Shown here piece after piece: positions 25,595 through 33,622 of a stretch of 64,000 nucleotides of DNA (positions are counted from its first letter, which is position 1; each line of letters opens with the position of its first letter). The notes under the pieces are model-generated. The model did not search any database and had not been told where the DNA came from. It saw nothing but the letters and a program-made list of their open reading frames with translations. Origin of the DNA: Woeseiaceae bacterium. Its GTDB lineage: Bacteria; Pseudomonadota; Gammaproteobacteria; Steroidobacterales; Woeseiaceae. A program made the translations under genes and the position numbers. The stretch covers positions 62,001-126,000 of the forward strand of contig JAJFKU010000032.1 in assembly GCA_021773035.1 (NCBI GenBank). Direction: 5' to 3'.

Positions 25595-26412
25595 TGCAAT
25601 GCAGTTCAGCCTGTGGAAGGCCCATCACCGCGCACGGGAGGTACGGTGTATTCGAAGACGCTGTACCTGCTATTGGTGAGGCCCTGAACTCAGACGAAAC
25701 ACTCCCCTTCAAATATGTGTATGTGAAGGCACTCGAACGAATCGGGGACAAACGAGGAGCGCAGTCTATTCTGGATTTCGTGGCTGCACAGTCGCCCTAT
25801 TCCGATTCTGATAGCAGCACCTTGACCGCCCTGACCATACTCTCACTACGGGCGACCGGCGACTCCAGCATTGCGCCGCTCACAAAGATTCTTCAGGATG
25901 AGAGTGCCCACCCCCGCGTCAGGCTGGCTTGCGCGGCAACGATCGCAGCACTGGATGGAACGGAGCGGCGGCAGGAGGCAGTCGCGCACGTCTACGATGC
26001 GTACGAAAATAGGCGAGAACTTGGAGAAAACACGAACGAAGGGGTAGCCGAATCTGAGCTGTTCATTGCGCTGGGCGAGGTCAATACTCCTGACTCAATA
26101 GCGATTTTATTGAGTTTGTTCGAAACCGAAACATCGGCATACATTTTGATACCTGCGATTGATTCGCTGGTGCGCAATGGGGACGATTCCGTGGCTGCCG
26201 CTCTCGGAAAATTGGCGAGTGATTCCGACATGCATGAGCTACACATTCGCCTGCATGCCGCCGAAGCGCTAATGGGAATGCCCGGCGTCACGTCTGATCT
26301 CTTTTCCTCGGAACTCGCGCAGAAACTCCTTGACGAAGCACGGGCGGATCAATGGTCCCCGGATATCGTCAACAGGGCGGCGCAGTTGCTCGCACAGTCC
26401 GCGCCCCGTTAG
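25591..26412 (+). CDS. HEAT-like repeat protein (element B cargo)
   Basis: 273 residues (GTG 25591 or ATG 25594). Composed of repeated helical pairs of 30-35 residues, for example LTILSLRATGDSSIAPLTKIL, VRLACAATIAALDGTE, LFIALGEVNTPDSIAILLSLF and HIRLHAAEALMGMPG, the style of HEAT/PBS-lyase repeats. No signal peptide, so cytoplasmic. It is coupled to the upstream membrane protein. HEAT proteins are scaffolds, so a two-component assembly at the membrane is likely. Actual function unknown. Confidence 0.6.
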   Translation: MMQCSSACGRPITAHGRYGVFEDAVPAIGEALNSDETLPFKYVYVKALERIGDKRGAQSILDFVAAQSPYSDSDSSTLTALTILSLRATGDSSIAPLTKILQDESAHPRVRLACAATIAALDGTERRQEAVAHVYDAYENRRELGENTNEGVAESELFIALGEVNTPDSIAILLSLFETETSAYILIPAIDSLVRNGDDSVAAALGKLASDSDMHELHIRLHAAEALMGMPGVTSDLFSSELAQKLLDEARADQWSPDIVNRAAQLLAQSAPR

Positions 26413-26465
26413 CAAGAGGTGGACTTGCCGCGGTCCGCTTCTGATCTGAGGCTCTAGCGGTCGAA

Positions 26466-26558
26466 TACCTGATATTTGGGTTATTTCACCTATTATTCAG
26501 GTGGCTGTCCCCAGGGGCAATTTGCCACGCATTCTCGGCACTGTGTGAAAAGTGTGGA
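26466..26558 (+). repeat. right-end sequence of element B (diverged copy of 23263-23355)
   Basis: Contains ACCTGA (26467-26472) / TCAGGT (26497-26502) at the same spacing as in element A, an identical core GGTTATTTCACCTA, and the GTGTGA motif (CTGTGTGAAAAGTGTGGA at 26541-26558). Confidence 0.65.
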
Positions 26559-27090
26559 CTTTTTTCGATGTGAATCGCTGAATCTCAAGTCCCACTGGGT
26601 GATGGTTGTCATGGATCAATTCAGCCGACGAATTATTGGTTTTTCTGCCTATGGTGGAGCTCTTGATGGTCCAGCCGTCTGCCGAATATTCAATCGCATC
26701 GTCAGCGGGTCCCGGGCACCTCGTTACCTTAGCTCTGATAATGATCCGCTATTCCTATATCGCCAATGGAACGCCAATCTGCGGATACTCGATGTGACGC
26801 AAGTAAAGACTGTGCCATACGTTCCAATGTCTCATCCATTTGTGGAAAGACTGATTGCTACAGTTCGTCGGGAGTGTCTCGATCAGGTGCTTTTCTGGAG
26901 TGCTTTTGATCTGGAAAAAAAGTTGGCCTTATTTCAGGACTACTACAACAGGGACCGTGTTCACAGCGGACTCGACGGCGCTCCACCCATTGAACAATGT
27001 GAAATCACGAATCGAAAAAATGCTCGCCTGGGCGATTATCGTTGGACGAAACGCTGCCGCGGCTTGTATCAGCTCCCAGTAGCCGCTTGA
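26552..27090 (+). pseudogene. transposase fragment, DDE integrase-core (rve) domain
   Basis: Starts abruptly at VDFFRCESLNLKSHWVMVVMDQFSRRIIGF, continues through LSSDNDPLF and HPFVERLIATVRRECLDQVLFW, and ends in YYNRDRVHSGLDGAPP. The three acidic residues (D of VDFF, D of SSDND, E of FVERL) are visible, so the catalytic core is complete. The N-terminal DNA-binding part is absent and no terminal inverted repeats were recognised. It is fused to the right end of element B. Confidence 0.78.
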
Positions 27091-27116
27091 ATACTAATTC
27101 GCACCCGACACGCTAC

Positions 27117-27518
27117 TTAGATTGCTACCATGGCCTCGCCAACCAAGGTCATCTCGCCATTAGCATTAGTAACCCGGATGTCACAACGGGCCAAAGTCTC
27201 CCCATTTTCGACGACCAACTCCACTACGCATCCGGAGCAAGTAACCACGTCGTGCAAATGAGTAATAGCGACAAATCTGGCGCCTAGGCGACGTAATCTT
27301 GATTGTGGTTGCCAATTGGTCAGCATCCGGCTCAGGTAGGCCATGGACAGCATGCCGTGGGCGAATACATCGGGCATCCCAGCATTCCTAGCATGATCAG
27401 AGTCGATGTGAATCGGATTTAAGTCGCCGGAAGCGCCAGCATAAAGGGCCAAAGTGTAACGGCTAATCGGCGGCAGTTCCAAAACCGGAATATCGGTACC
27501 CACTTGAACTTCATTCAT
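27117..27518 (-). CDS. MaoC-type enoyl-CoA hydratase subunit
   Basis: 133 residues; ATG 27518 with CAGGAG 8 nt upstream. Hot-dog fold with the hydratase-2 motif YAGASGDLNPIHIDSDHARNAG...FAHGML, holding the catalytic Asp and His. It adds water to 2-enoyl-CoA. A single hot-dog domain beside a second one (27524-27973) is typical of heteromeric MaoC hydratases for bulky acyl-CoAs, for example ChsH1/ChsH2 of steroid side-chain breakdown. Last gene of the acyl-CoA operon. Confidence 0.85.
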   Translation of the reverse strand: MNEVQVGTDIPVLELPPISRYTLALYAGASGDLNPIHIDSDHARNAGMPDVFAHGMLSMAYLSRMLTNWQPQSRLRRLGARFVAITHLHDVVTCSGCVVELVVENGETLARCDIRVTNANGEMTLVGEAMVAI

Positions 27519-27523
27519 AATAA

Positions 27524-27973
27524 TCACTCCTGTGAGTTGCGATAAACAAGCGTTTGGCGAGCTTTGCCAATCAGAACGCCGATCTGGTTCGTGTAGCTGT
27601 TTTCACACACGACAAATTCCAGGGCGCCATTTTTCTTATCGAACATGTCCACAATCTTCGATGTCACGATAATGGTGTCACCGGCGCAAATATCACCGAA
27701 GTACTCATACTCCTGGGACCCATGCATGATCCGACTGAGATCCATGCCCAGCAGCTTTATTAAGGGTGGGAAATCTGTTCCTTCCATATCCAGAGCCATG
27801 AGAAACGTAGGAGGCGCCGGAATATCGCGATATCCGAGTTTCTGAGCAACTTTCTGTTCGGTGTAGATCGGGTCAGTTTCGCCGATTGCCTTGGCAAAAA
27901 AACGCAGGCGCCCGCGTTCGACCACAGCAGTAGTCGGATCAAACTCGTGGCCAATTTTTCTTCGATCCAGCAT
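27524..27973 (-). CDS. MaoC-like N-terminal (FAS1-type) dehydratase subunit
   Basis: 149 residues: VERGRLRFFAKAIGETDPIYTEQKVAQKLGYRDIPAPPTFLMAL is the hallmark of the FAS1-like/MaoC N-terminal dehydratase domain. It lacks the catalytic hydratase-2 motif seen in the neighbour, so it is likely the substrate-binding partner of a heterodimer. Its ATG overlaps the stop of the thiolase gene by one base (TAATG). Confidence 0.82.
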   Translation of the reverse strand: MLDRRKIGHEFDPTTAVVERGRLRFFAKAIGETDPIYTEQKVAQKLGYRDIPAPPTFLMALDMEGTDFPPLIKLLGMDLSRIMHGSQEYEYFGDICAGDTIIVTSKIVDMFDKKNGALEFVVCENSYTNQIGVLIGKARQTLVYRNSQE

Positions 27974-29145
27974 TACGAGCCTTTGTACATCGTTACTACC
28001 GCAGCACCGCCCAAACCGAGGTTATGCTGCAGACCAATCCGGGCGCCCTCGACCTGCCGTTGCTCGGCTTCACCGCGTAATTGTGTAACCAATTCAAAAC
28101 ACTGGGCCAGGCCAGTTGCGCCTATGGGGTGTCCTTTGGACATTAGACCACCCGAGGGATTTATCACATATTTGCCACCGTATGTATTATCACCGTCGGC
28201 CACGAAACTCGTGGCTTCACCTTCCGGACAAAGACCGAGGCCTTCATAGGAAATTACCTCGTTGATACTAAAGCAATCGTGCAATTCGACGACATCAATA
28301 TCTTCAACGCCGAGTCCGGCCTTCTCGTAGGCGGCTCGGGCGGCTCGGGCGGTCATGTCAGCACCGACGAGGTTGATTGGGTCTTCCCAACTGACGGGGG
28401 TATCAGTTGCCATGGCTTGGCCAATGACCTCTATACCGCGTCTTATGCCATGACGCTTGGCGAATGATTCGCTGCAGATGATCGCGGCACCTGCACCACA
28501 GGTGGGCGGGCAGCACATAAGGCGAGTCAGGTAATCCATATACACTAGCGGTGATTCGGCCACCTCGTTTTCCGTCAGTGGCTTGTTAAACAAGGCGTAT
28601 GGATTCATTGCAGCGTGGCTGCGGGTCTTTACCGCAACTTTGGCGAATAAATCGGCAGTCGCCCCGTATTTCGTCATATAGTGATGGCCGGCGGCCCCAA
28701 AACAGCGAAGGGCCAGCGGCGCTGTCGGATACCCCATGTCGTTCAGAACTTTCATGAAATTATCAAAGGGAGACTCTCTGTCATCCCACATCGAATCTAG
28801 TGCGCCCGGTTGCATCTCTTCGAAACCGAAAGCCAAAGCGCATTCCACCGCACCACACTCCACCGCTTGGCGAGCAAGGAAGATAGCGGTTGACCCAGAT
28901 GAACAATTATTGTTCACGTTGATCACAGGTATGCCAGTCATATAGGCGTCGTATAGAGCAAACTGTGAACAGGTGGAATCGCCGAAAATGTAACTGCCAT
29001 AGGCCTGTTCAATCAAGTTGTGACTGATGTCGGCATCTGCCACGGCGCCCCGGATGGCCGCGGATGCCATTACTCGGAACGGCTCATGTTTTCCCGGCTT
29101 GGAGAATTTGACTAAGTCCACGCCAGCGACTATGGGTTTAACCAT
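27973..29145 (-). CDS. SCPx-type thiolase (lipid-transfer-protein thiolase family)
   Basis: 390 residues. Catalytic Cys in NVNNNCSSGSTAIFLA, HDCFSINEVISYEGLGLC, NPSGGLMSKGHPIGATGLAQ and QHNLGLGGAAVV are the thiolase motifs in the form found in peroxisomal SCPx and actinobacterial Ltp proteins. It cleaves 3-oxoacyl-CoA, typically of branched chains. AGAGGAG precedes the ATG. The neighbours (HSD17B4-type dehydrogenase, MaoC pair) complete a beta-oxidation round. Confidence 0.88.
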   Translation of the reverse strand: MVKPIVAGVDLVKFSKPGKHEPFRVMASAAIRGAVADADISHNLIEQAYGSYIFGDSTCSQFALYDAYMTGIPVINVNNNCSSGSTAIFLARQAVECGAVECALAFGFEEMQPGALDSMWDDRESPFDNFMKVLNDMGYPTAPLALRCFGAAGHHYMTKYGATADLFAKVAVKTRSHAAMNPYALFNKPLTENEVAESPLVYMDYLTRLMCCPPTCGAGAAIICSESFAKRHGIRRGIEVIGQAMATDTPVSWEDPINLVGADMTARAARAAYEKAGLGVEDIDVVELHDCFSINEVISYEGLGLCPEGEATSFVADGDNTYGGKYVINPSGGLMSKGHPIGATGLAQCFELVTQLRGEAEQRQVEGARIGLQHNLGLGGAAVVTMYKGS

Positions 29146-29156
29146 AACGTTCTCCT

Positions 29157-30071
29157 CTATTGCGGCATCTCGATGCCGAGGTTACCGAATACCGCTTCAA
29201 ATGTGTCTTGAATCCCCGTTGGATTATCCGCGTCGGTAAAGTCACACACCTCAGCCCAAGCATCGTCAATCATCTCCGCACTAATCTCGCTAATAGGGTC
29301 GAAAAATACCCCTTTGCTGCGCTCCCAACGCAATTTGGCCATCCAACCAGCACCAATTTCATACAGCCCGCCGGTTTCTTCCATCCGCTCAGAGCACAGT
29401 TTCATCACCAGTGGTGTGACACATTCGGGTTTAAGAGCGTCGACCACATCTTTCGCCAAAATCGATTCCAAAAGTCGCGAGCCGGCGACCGGCGCTATCG
29501 TGCTAACCTTGATCCCCTTACGCGCTCCTTCCAAACTCAGTGTTTGTGTGAGGCCGTGGATCCCCAGCTTGGCAAAAGCGTAGTTGGCTTGGCCAAAGTT
29601 TCCATAGATACCAGCAGCTGAAGCGGTGTTTACGATGCGACCGTACTCCTGCTTCAGCATATGGGGCCAGGCCGCCTTAGTAACCTTGTAAGCACCAAGT
29701 GCGTGCACGCGATAGACTAAGTCCCAATCGACATCGGTCATTTTTAGAAAAGTGGCGTCGCGCAGTATTCCTGCGTTGTTGACGACTACATCAATTCGGC
29801 CAAAATTATCAATTGCAGTCCGGATTATCCGATCTCCGTCCTCAACTGAGTCGTAGTTGGTTACAGCTTCACCGCCGAGGGAGTGAATTTCCGTTACTAC
29901 GTCGTCCGCGGCTCCTCTGCTTTTGCCTTCACCATGAATACTGCCACCCAAGTCATTAACAACCACGCGCGCGCCGCGCCGTGCAAACTCCAGCGCGTAT
30001 GAGCGGCCGAGACCGCCACCGGCACCGGTGACAACGACAACGCGTTCCTCAAATCCAATAGCTTTACTCAT
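29157..30071 (-). CDS. SDR-family 3-hydroxyacyl-CoA dehydrogenase (HSD17B4/MFE-2 type)
   Basis: 304 residues from ATG 30071 (MSKAIGFEERVVVVTGAGGGLGRSYA); the frame extends upstream without a better start. Rossmann motif TGAGGGLG, NNAG, and catalytic Ser-Tyr-Lys (NTASAAGIYGNFGQANYAFAKLG). It resembles the dehydrogenase domain of peroxisomal multifunctional enzyme 2, with a C-terminal extension ending FEAVFGNLG. It oxidises 3-hydroxyacyl-CoA with NAD. Precedes the thiolase by 11 nt. Confidence 0.87.
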   Translation of the reverse strand: MSKAIGFEERVVVVTGAGGGLGRSYALEFARRGARVVVNDLGGSIHGEGKSRGAADDVVTEIHSLGGEAVTNYDSVEDGDRIIRTAIDNFGRIDVVVNNAGILRDATFLKMTDVDWDLVYRVHALGAYKVTKAAWPHMLKQEYGRIVNTASAAGIYGNFGQANYAFAKLGIHGLTQTLSLEGARKGIKVSTIAPVAGSRLLESILAKDVVDALKPECVTPLVMKLCSERMEETGGLYEIGAGWMAKLRWERSKGVFFDPISEISAEMIDDAWAEVCDFTDADNPTGIQDTFEAVFGNLGIEMPQ

Positions 30072-30177
30072 TTCCGAGGCCCTGTGAGCGTAAACTCGAT
30101 TCCGTATTTGTTGTGAACACACGACGCGCATGGAATCGTCATCCCTTCAGGATCTACTATTTTCAATATATTTGTCA

Positions 30178-31398
30178 TTACTCAAGTCCTTGCAAAATAA
30201 TTTCAATTAATCTCAATCCTAGTGTCCGCAGGTCCGCCTCTTCCCAATTACTCGCTAATACAATACCAATCCCATCATCTGGCAACAGAATAACAATGCT
30301 GGTGAACCCCGTATCTGTACCTGCATGCCACGCAACCCGATGATCCAAAACATTACGCAAGAACCAACTTAGTCCAACCTGGAAGTCCCCGTCGACTGGA
30401 ATAACATCAGTCGAACTTGTCCAGAGTTCTTCAAAATTATCCGTTTCGAGAATTCGGTTTCCATCGAACGTTCCCCTATTGAGATTGGCAAGCACCCAAT
30501 TAACCATTTCATCAACACTTGAATTCAACGTAGAACTAGGCGCATGCCGTCTGTTGTATGGATACACATTACTAGCCACAGCTGGGACTCCCACGTGCCC
30601 TCGTGTGCGCAGCGCCTCATCTATATCAGGGTAAATATAGGAACTATTATTCATACCAAGCGGTTCGAAGATCTGGCTCTCCATGAAGCTCTCAAAAGAC
30701 TCCCCAGAAACCTTTGCAATCAGGTCTCCCAGAACATCAAAAGCGATATTGCTGTACTGCCAGTCAGATCCTGGCTCCCACAAGAGTTTCGAATTATCGA
30801 GAGAGCGCACATACCTTTCCGCCGCCTGGTCATCAACTTGCGGCCTTTCCCACTCATAATCTTCTACATCCGGCATTCCGGAAGTATGATTCAGCATTTG
30901 TCGGATTGTGATGTTTTTGTATCGTTTGTCAGACAATCTGAAATAAGGAATATGATCGATCACTAAGTCATCAAGATTCAATAGTCCCCTCTCTTGTAAC
31001 TGCATGATCGCTGTTGCAACAAATGGTTTCGAGACGGATGCGAAGTGAAATATGTGCTGCGGAGTAAGTTCTTCTTCCGTACTTAAGTCAACTGATCCAA
31101 ATGCATCACAGAAAATTACTTGATCCTTAATGACCACAGCGGCAGCAAGACCAGGTGTCTCAGTGGATTGAAACTGCGCAGAAAGATAGCTGGCGATATC
31201 AGTGGCCAGGCGATCCGGCTTCGCGATTACCGAATTGGATATCAGTACTGCCAAAACTATTGCGACACGGCCGATAAGCCCGACTCGTCCGACTTCTTGT
31301 CGAATTTCTGAATTGCGCGAGCGCCTTGAACGTCCAGGGGACGAACACTTTTTCAGTTTTGATAGCTCAGTTCCACGCATCGAAATTCGCATTTCCAT
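30178..31398 (-). CDS. serine hydrolase of the beta-lactamase (class C) family, secreted
   Basis: 406 residues from ATG 31398 (GGAG just upstream); an internal ATG at 31380 is also possible. A basic N-terminus precedes a hydrophobic signal (VGLIGRVAIVLAVLISNSVIA). Motifs: SxxK in FASVSKPFVA, YxN in WQYSNIAFDVLG, and HxG in WHAGTDTGF. Such proteins act as esterases or D-aminopeptidases rather than true beta-lactamases. It lies inside the acyl-CoA operon between the ligase and the dehydrogenase, so it may release an acyl or amino part of the substrate in the periplasm. Confidence 0.78.
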   Translation of the reverse strand: MEMRISMRGTELSKLKKCSSPGRSRRSRNSEIRQEVGRVGLIGRVAIVLAVLISNSVIAKPDRLATDIASYLSAQFQSTETPGLAAAVVIKDQVIFCDAFGSVDLSTEEELTPQHIFHFASVSKPFVATAIMQLQERGLLNLDDLVIDHIPYFRLSDKRYKNITIRQMLNHTSGMPDVEDYEWERPQVDDQAAERYVRSLDNSKLLWEPGSDWQYSNIAFDVLGDLIAKVSGESFESFMESQIFEPLGMNNSSYIYPDIDEALRTRGHVGVPAVASNVYPYNRRHAPSSTLNSSVDEMVNWVLANLNRGTFDGNRILETDNFEELWTSSTDVIPVDGDFQVGLSWFLRNVLDHRVAWHAGTDTGFTSIVILLPDDGIGIVLASNWEEADLRTLGLRLIEIILQGLE

Positions 31399-31480
31399 AT
31401 TTCTCCAACAGTTTGTAATAGGAGCTCGGCATAGTCTTCCATGCCCGGAACGTCCAAGCCGATTAACCAAGCGACAGATA

Positions 31481-33262
31481 TCAATGGGGACGATAAGTAT
31501 CTTCCTCTAAGCTGATATCCAGTTTTAACTCGGACTCCAGTTCGTCCAAAAACGCCTGTAACTTCGAGACGAATTGACGGACGACTATTTTGATAAGCAT
31601 CTCACCGGACTTACTAATTTGTGCGGAAACGCTGGGCCCCAATTTGGGAAACCGCTCCGCAAGCGCCTCCTGTACCACCAACTTGGCTGCACTCTCCCGT
31701 AGGATCGGTTTATAAATTTTGCCTACCGCAGTTAACGGAAGGGAATTGAGTATAAACACCTGCTTGGGGCATGCAGGGCGCTCATTAATATTCTCCATAG
31801 CAAAGACAATGAGCTCATCGGGTGTCGCCGCCCGACCCTCTTTTAACTGCACATAAGCAACGGGTAGCTCGCCCGCATAACTGTCGGGCTTGCCCACAGC
31901 CGCCGCGAGGATAACCGCCGGATGTTTTTCAAGGCAATCTTCAATTATCACAGGGTCGATGTTGTGACCGCTTCGAATAATCAAATCTTTGCGTCGGCCA
32001 GTGATAAATAGGCGCCCATTTTCGTCGAGATAACCCAGATCACCGGATGCCAGCCATCCATCGTCATCGATCGGGTTTTCCGGGTGATTCAGATACCCTT
32101 TGAAAACAGATTCACCGCGAATATATATTTCACCGGACTCACCGGCAGATTCACCGTCCTTACCAATTCTTAATTCAACTTCGGGCGGAACCCAACCCGC
32201 ACAACGCTTGACCACATCGACGTGCGGCGCTGGTAAGGCGATTAGACCGGCCGTTTCTGTCATTCCATACATCTGAAGTAACGGCTGGCCAGTAATTTCC
32301 AGCACACCATCAACGATGACATCTGGCACCATCGAACCGCCACTGACGCTAATACGCAAACTACTAATATCAACGTCGCCAACTGGCACTTGCAAGATTG
32401 CGGCCATAGAAGTTGGCACGCACATATTGCTTGCAACGTTGTAGTGCTCAACGAGCCGCCAATAATTTTGGATCACCTCTGTGTTTCGAAATCCAGTACT
32501 GGTAGGTAAGATAATATTGATACCACCTGCGAGCATGGCCAGGCTGGCGATGGTTGATCCTGCTATGTGGAAAATCGGCAATCCATTGACAATAACTTCG
32601 CCAGATTCGAGGCCAGAATATTTTCCAAATGATAGCGCTGAAACAATATGATTACGGTGAGATAGCATGGCCAGCTTGGGGGAACCAGTTGTGCCTCCGG
32701 TATGATAATACGTGGCGATTTCATCCGTATCTGGAAGCCACTCGGACGGCAGAGGTTCGGCACTCTCATTTGGAATTTCCGCATCAAAATGAGGATTGAT
32801 ACCCGCTGTATCAGCATAAAGTACGCTGAAGATTTTTTTGACGGTTTTCGCTCGGTCAGCCAATGCCAGTGCTTTTTCCCATAGGCCTGGCTGATCCCGT
32901 GGACCAAGCGAAAATAGAATTTCGGCACCAGCTCTATCGAGCAAACCAACAAGCGTATCTTCGTCCAGCAGCAGATTTAGCGGCTGGACAATCGAAACTG
33001 CAGAGCCGCCCCATAAAATGGCCTGTCCTTGAGGCATGTTTGGCAAAAGTAATGCTACTACGCCCCGACGTCCATCGAGTTCACGATGAATTAGCCGCGC
33101 TGTTTGATTCATCAGCTTATGAAATTCATGAAAACGTATCTGAGTGTCCGCAAAATCAGCGGATACTGACTCGAAGTAAGTGATCGCCGTATTGTTCGGA
33201 TGATGGTCACTAGCTAACGTCAATAACTCGTAAATACTGCCCGGATCTTTCTTGTCTGGCAT
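31481..33262 (-). CDS. acyl-CoA synthetase (AMP-binding)
   Basis: 593 residues. Phosphate-binding loop YYHTGGTTGSPKLAMLSH, A5 motif MYGMTETAGL, ASGDLGYLDENG (A7), RRKDLIIRSGHNIDP (A8) and the C-terminal LPLTAVGKIYKP with the adenylation Lys. A charged C-terminal extension (DELESELKLDISLEED) follows. It activates a carboxylate to its CoA ester at the expense of ATP. No signal peptide. The downstream genes supply the later beta-oxidation steps. Substrate cannot be read from sequence. Confidence 0.88.
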   Translation of the reverse strand: MPDKKDPGSIYELLTLASDHHPNNTAITYFESVSADFADTQIRFHEFHKLMNQTARLIHRELDGRRGVVALLLPNMPQGQAILWGGSAVSIVQPLNLLLDEDTLVGLLDRAGAEILFSLGPRDQPGLWEKALALADRAKTVKKIFSVLYADTAGINPHFDAEIPNESAEPLPSEWLPDTDEIATYYHTGGTTGSPKLAMLSHRNHIVSALSFGKYSGLESGEVIVNGLPIFHIAGSTIASLAMLAGGINIILPTSTGFRNTEVIQNYWRLVEHYNVASNMCVPTSMAAILQVPVGDVDISSLRISVSGGSMVPDVIVDGVLEITGQPLLQMYGMTETAGLIALPAPHVDVVKRCAGWVPPEVELRIGKDGESAGESGEIYIRGESVFKGYLNHPENPIDDDGWLASGDLGYLDENGRLFITGRRKDLIIRSGHNIDPVIIEDCLEKHPAVILAAAVGKPDSYAGELPVAYVQLKEGRAATPDELIVFAMENINERPACPKQVFILNSLPLTAVGKIYKPILRESAAKLVVQEALAERFPKLGPSVSAQISKSGEMLIKIVVRQFVSKLQAFLDELESELKLDISLEEDTYRPH

Positions 33263-33622
33263 CGCTTCAGTTCTCGCTAGTATTTGAATCGTTTGACTTT
33301 CATCAAACTCGCGTCATTCATAGACCGTAAAACGAAAAAGACTTATCGGCCTCCAAAAAACTGCGATTTGCTGAGTTTTAGCAATATCTTCAGTCGCAAA
33401 CATCTATTGGATACGCACTAAATCAGAATGCAGTAAATCACCAAAAATTCTTTGACGCCTCGAACGTATGGTGTGAGTCGGCAGCATAGCCAGGCAATAT
33501 GGCAGATTATGTTTGGTGAAAATCAATGTAAATTTGGCTGCAACTTGACTTGCGCGATCGGTACTTTCTTACCAACCACCTCTTGCAATATTTCCTTCCA
33601 TTCTTTTGCCGTCAAACAAAAA
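33263..33622. other. intergenic region without a recognised gene
   Basis: 360 AT-rich bases between the M20 hydrolase and the acyl-CoA ligase gene, both on the minus strand. It may carry the promoter of the acyl-CoA operon. No clear promoter, terminator or small gene was seen. Confidence 0.4.

Larger units (their letters stand above)
23452..26551 (+). mobile_element. tandem element B, right end truncated by a transposase fragment
   Basis: It repeats the design of element A: att copy, integrase remnant on the minus strand just inside, cargo, then a right-end sequence (26466-26550) about three-quarters identical to that of element A (23263-23350). The expected third att copy is missing because a transposase fragment starts at about 26552. 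Cargo is a two-gene unknown operon. Confidence 0.65.

Noticed and set aside
30178..31398. Antibiotic-resistance beta-lactamase
   Set aside because: Catalytic motifs fit the broad class C/esterase family, and the context (acyl-CoA operon) does not suggest resistance.
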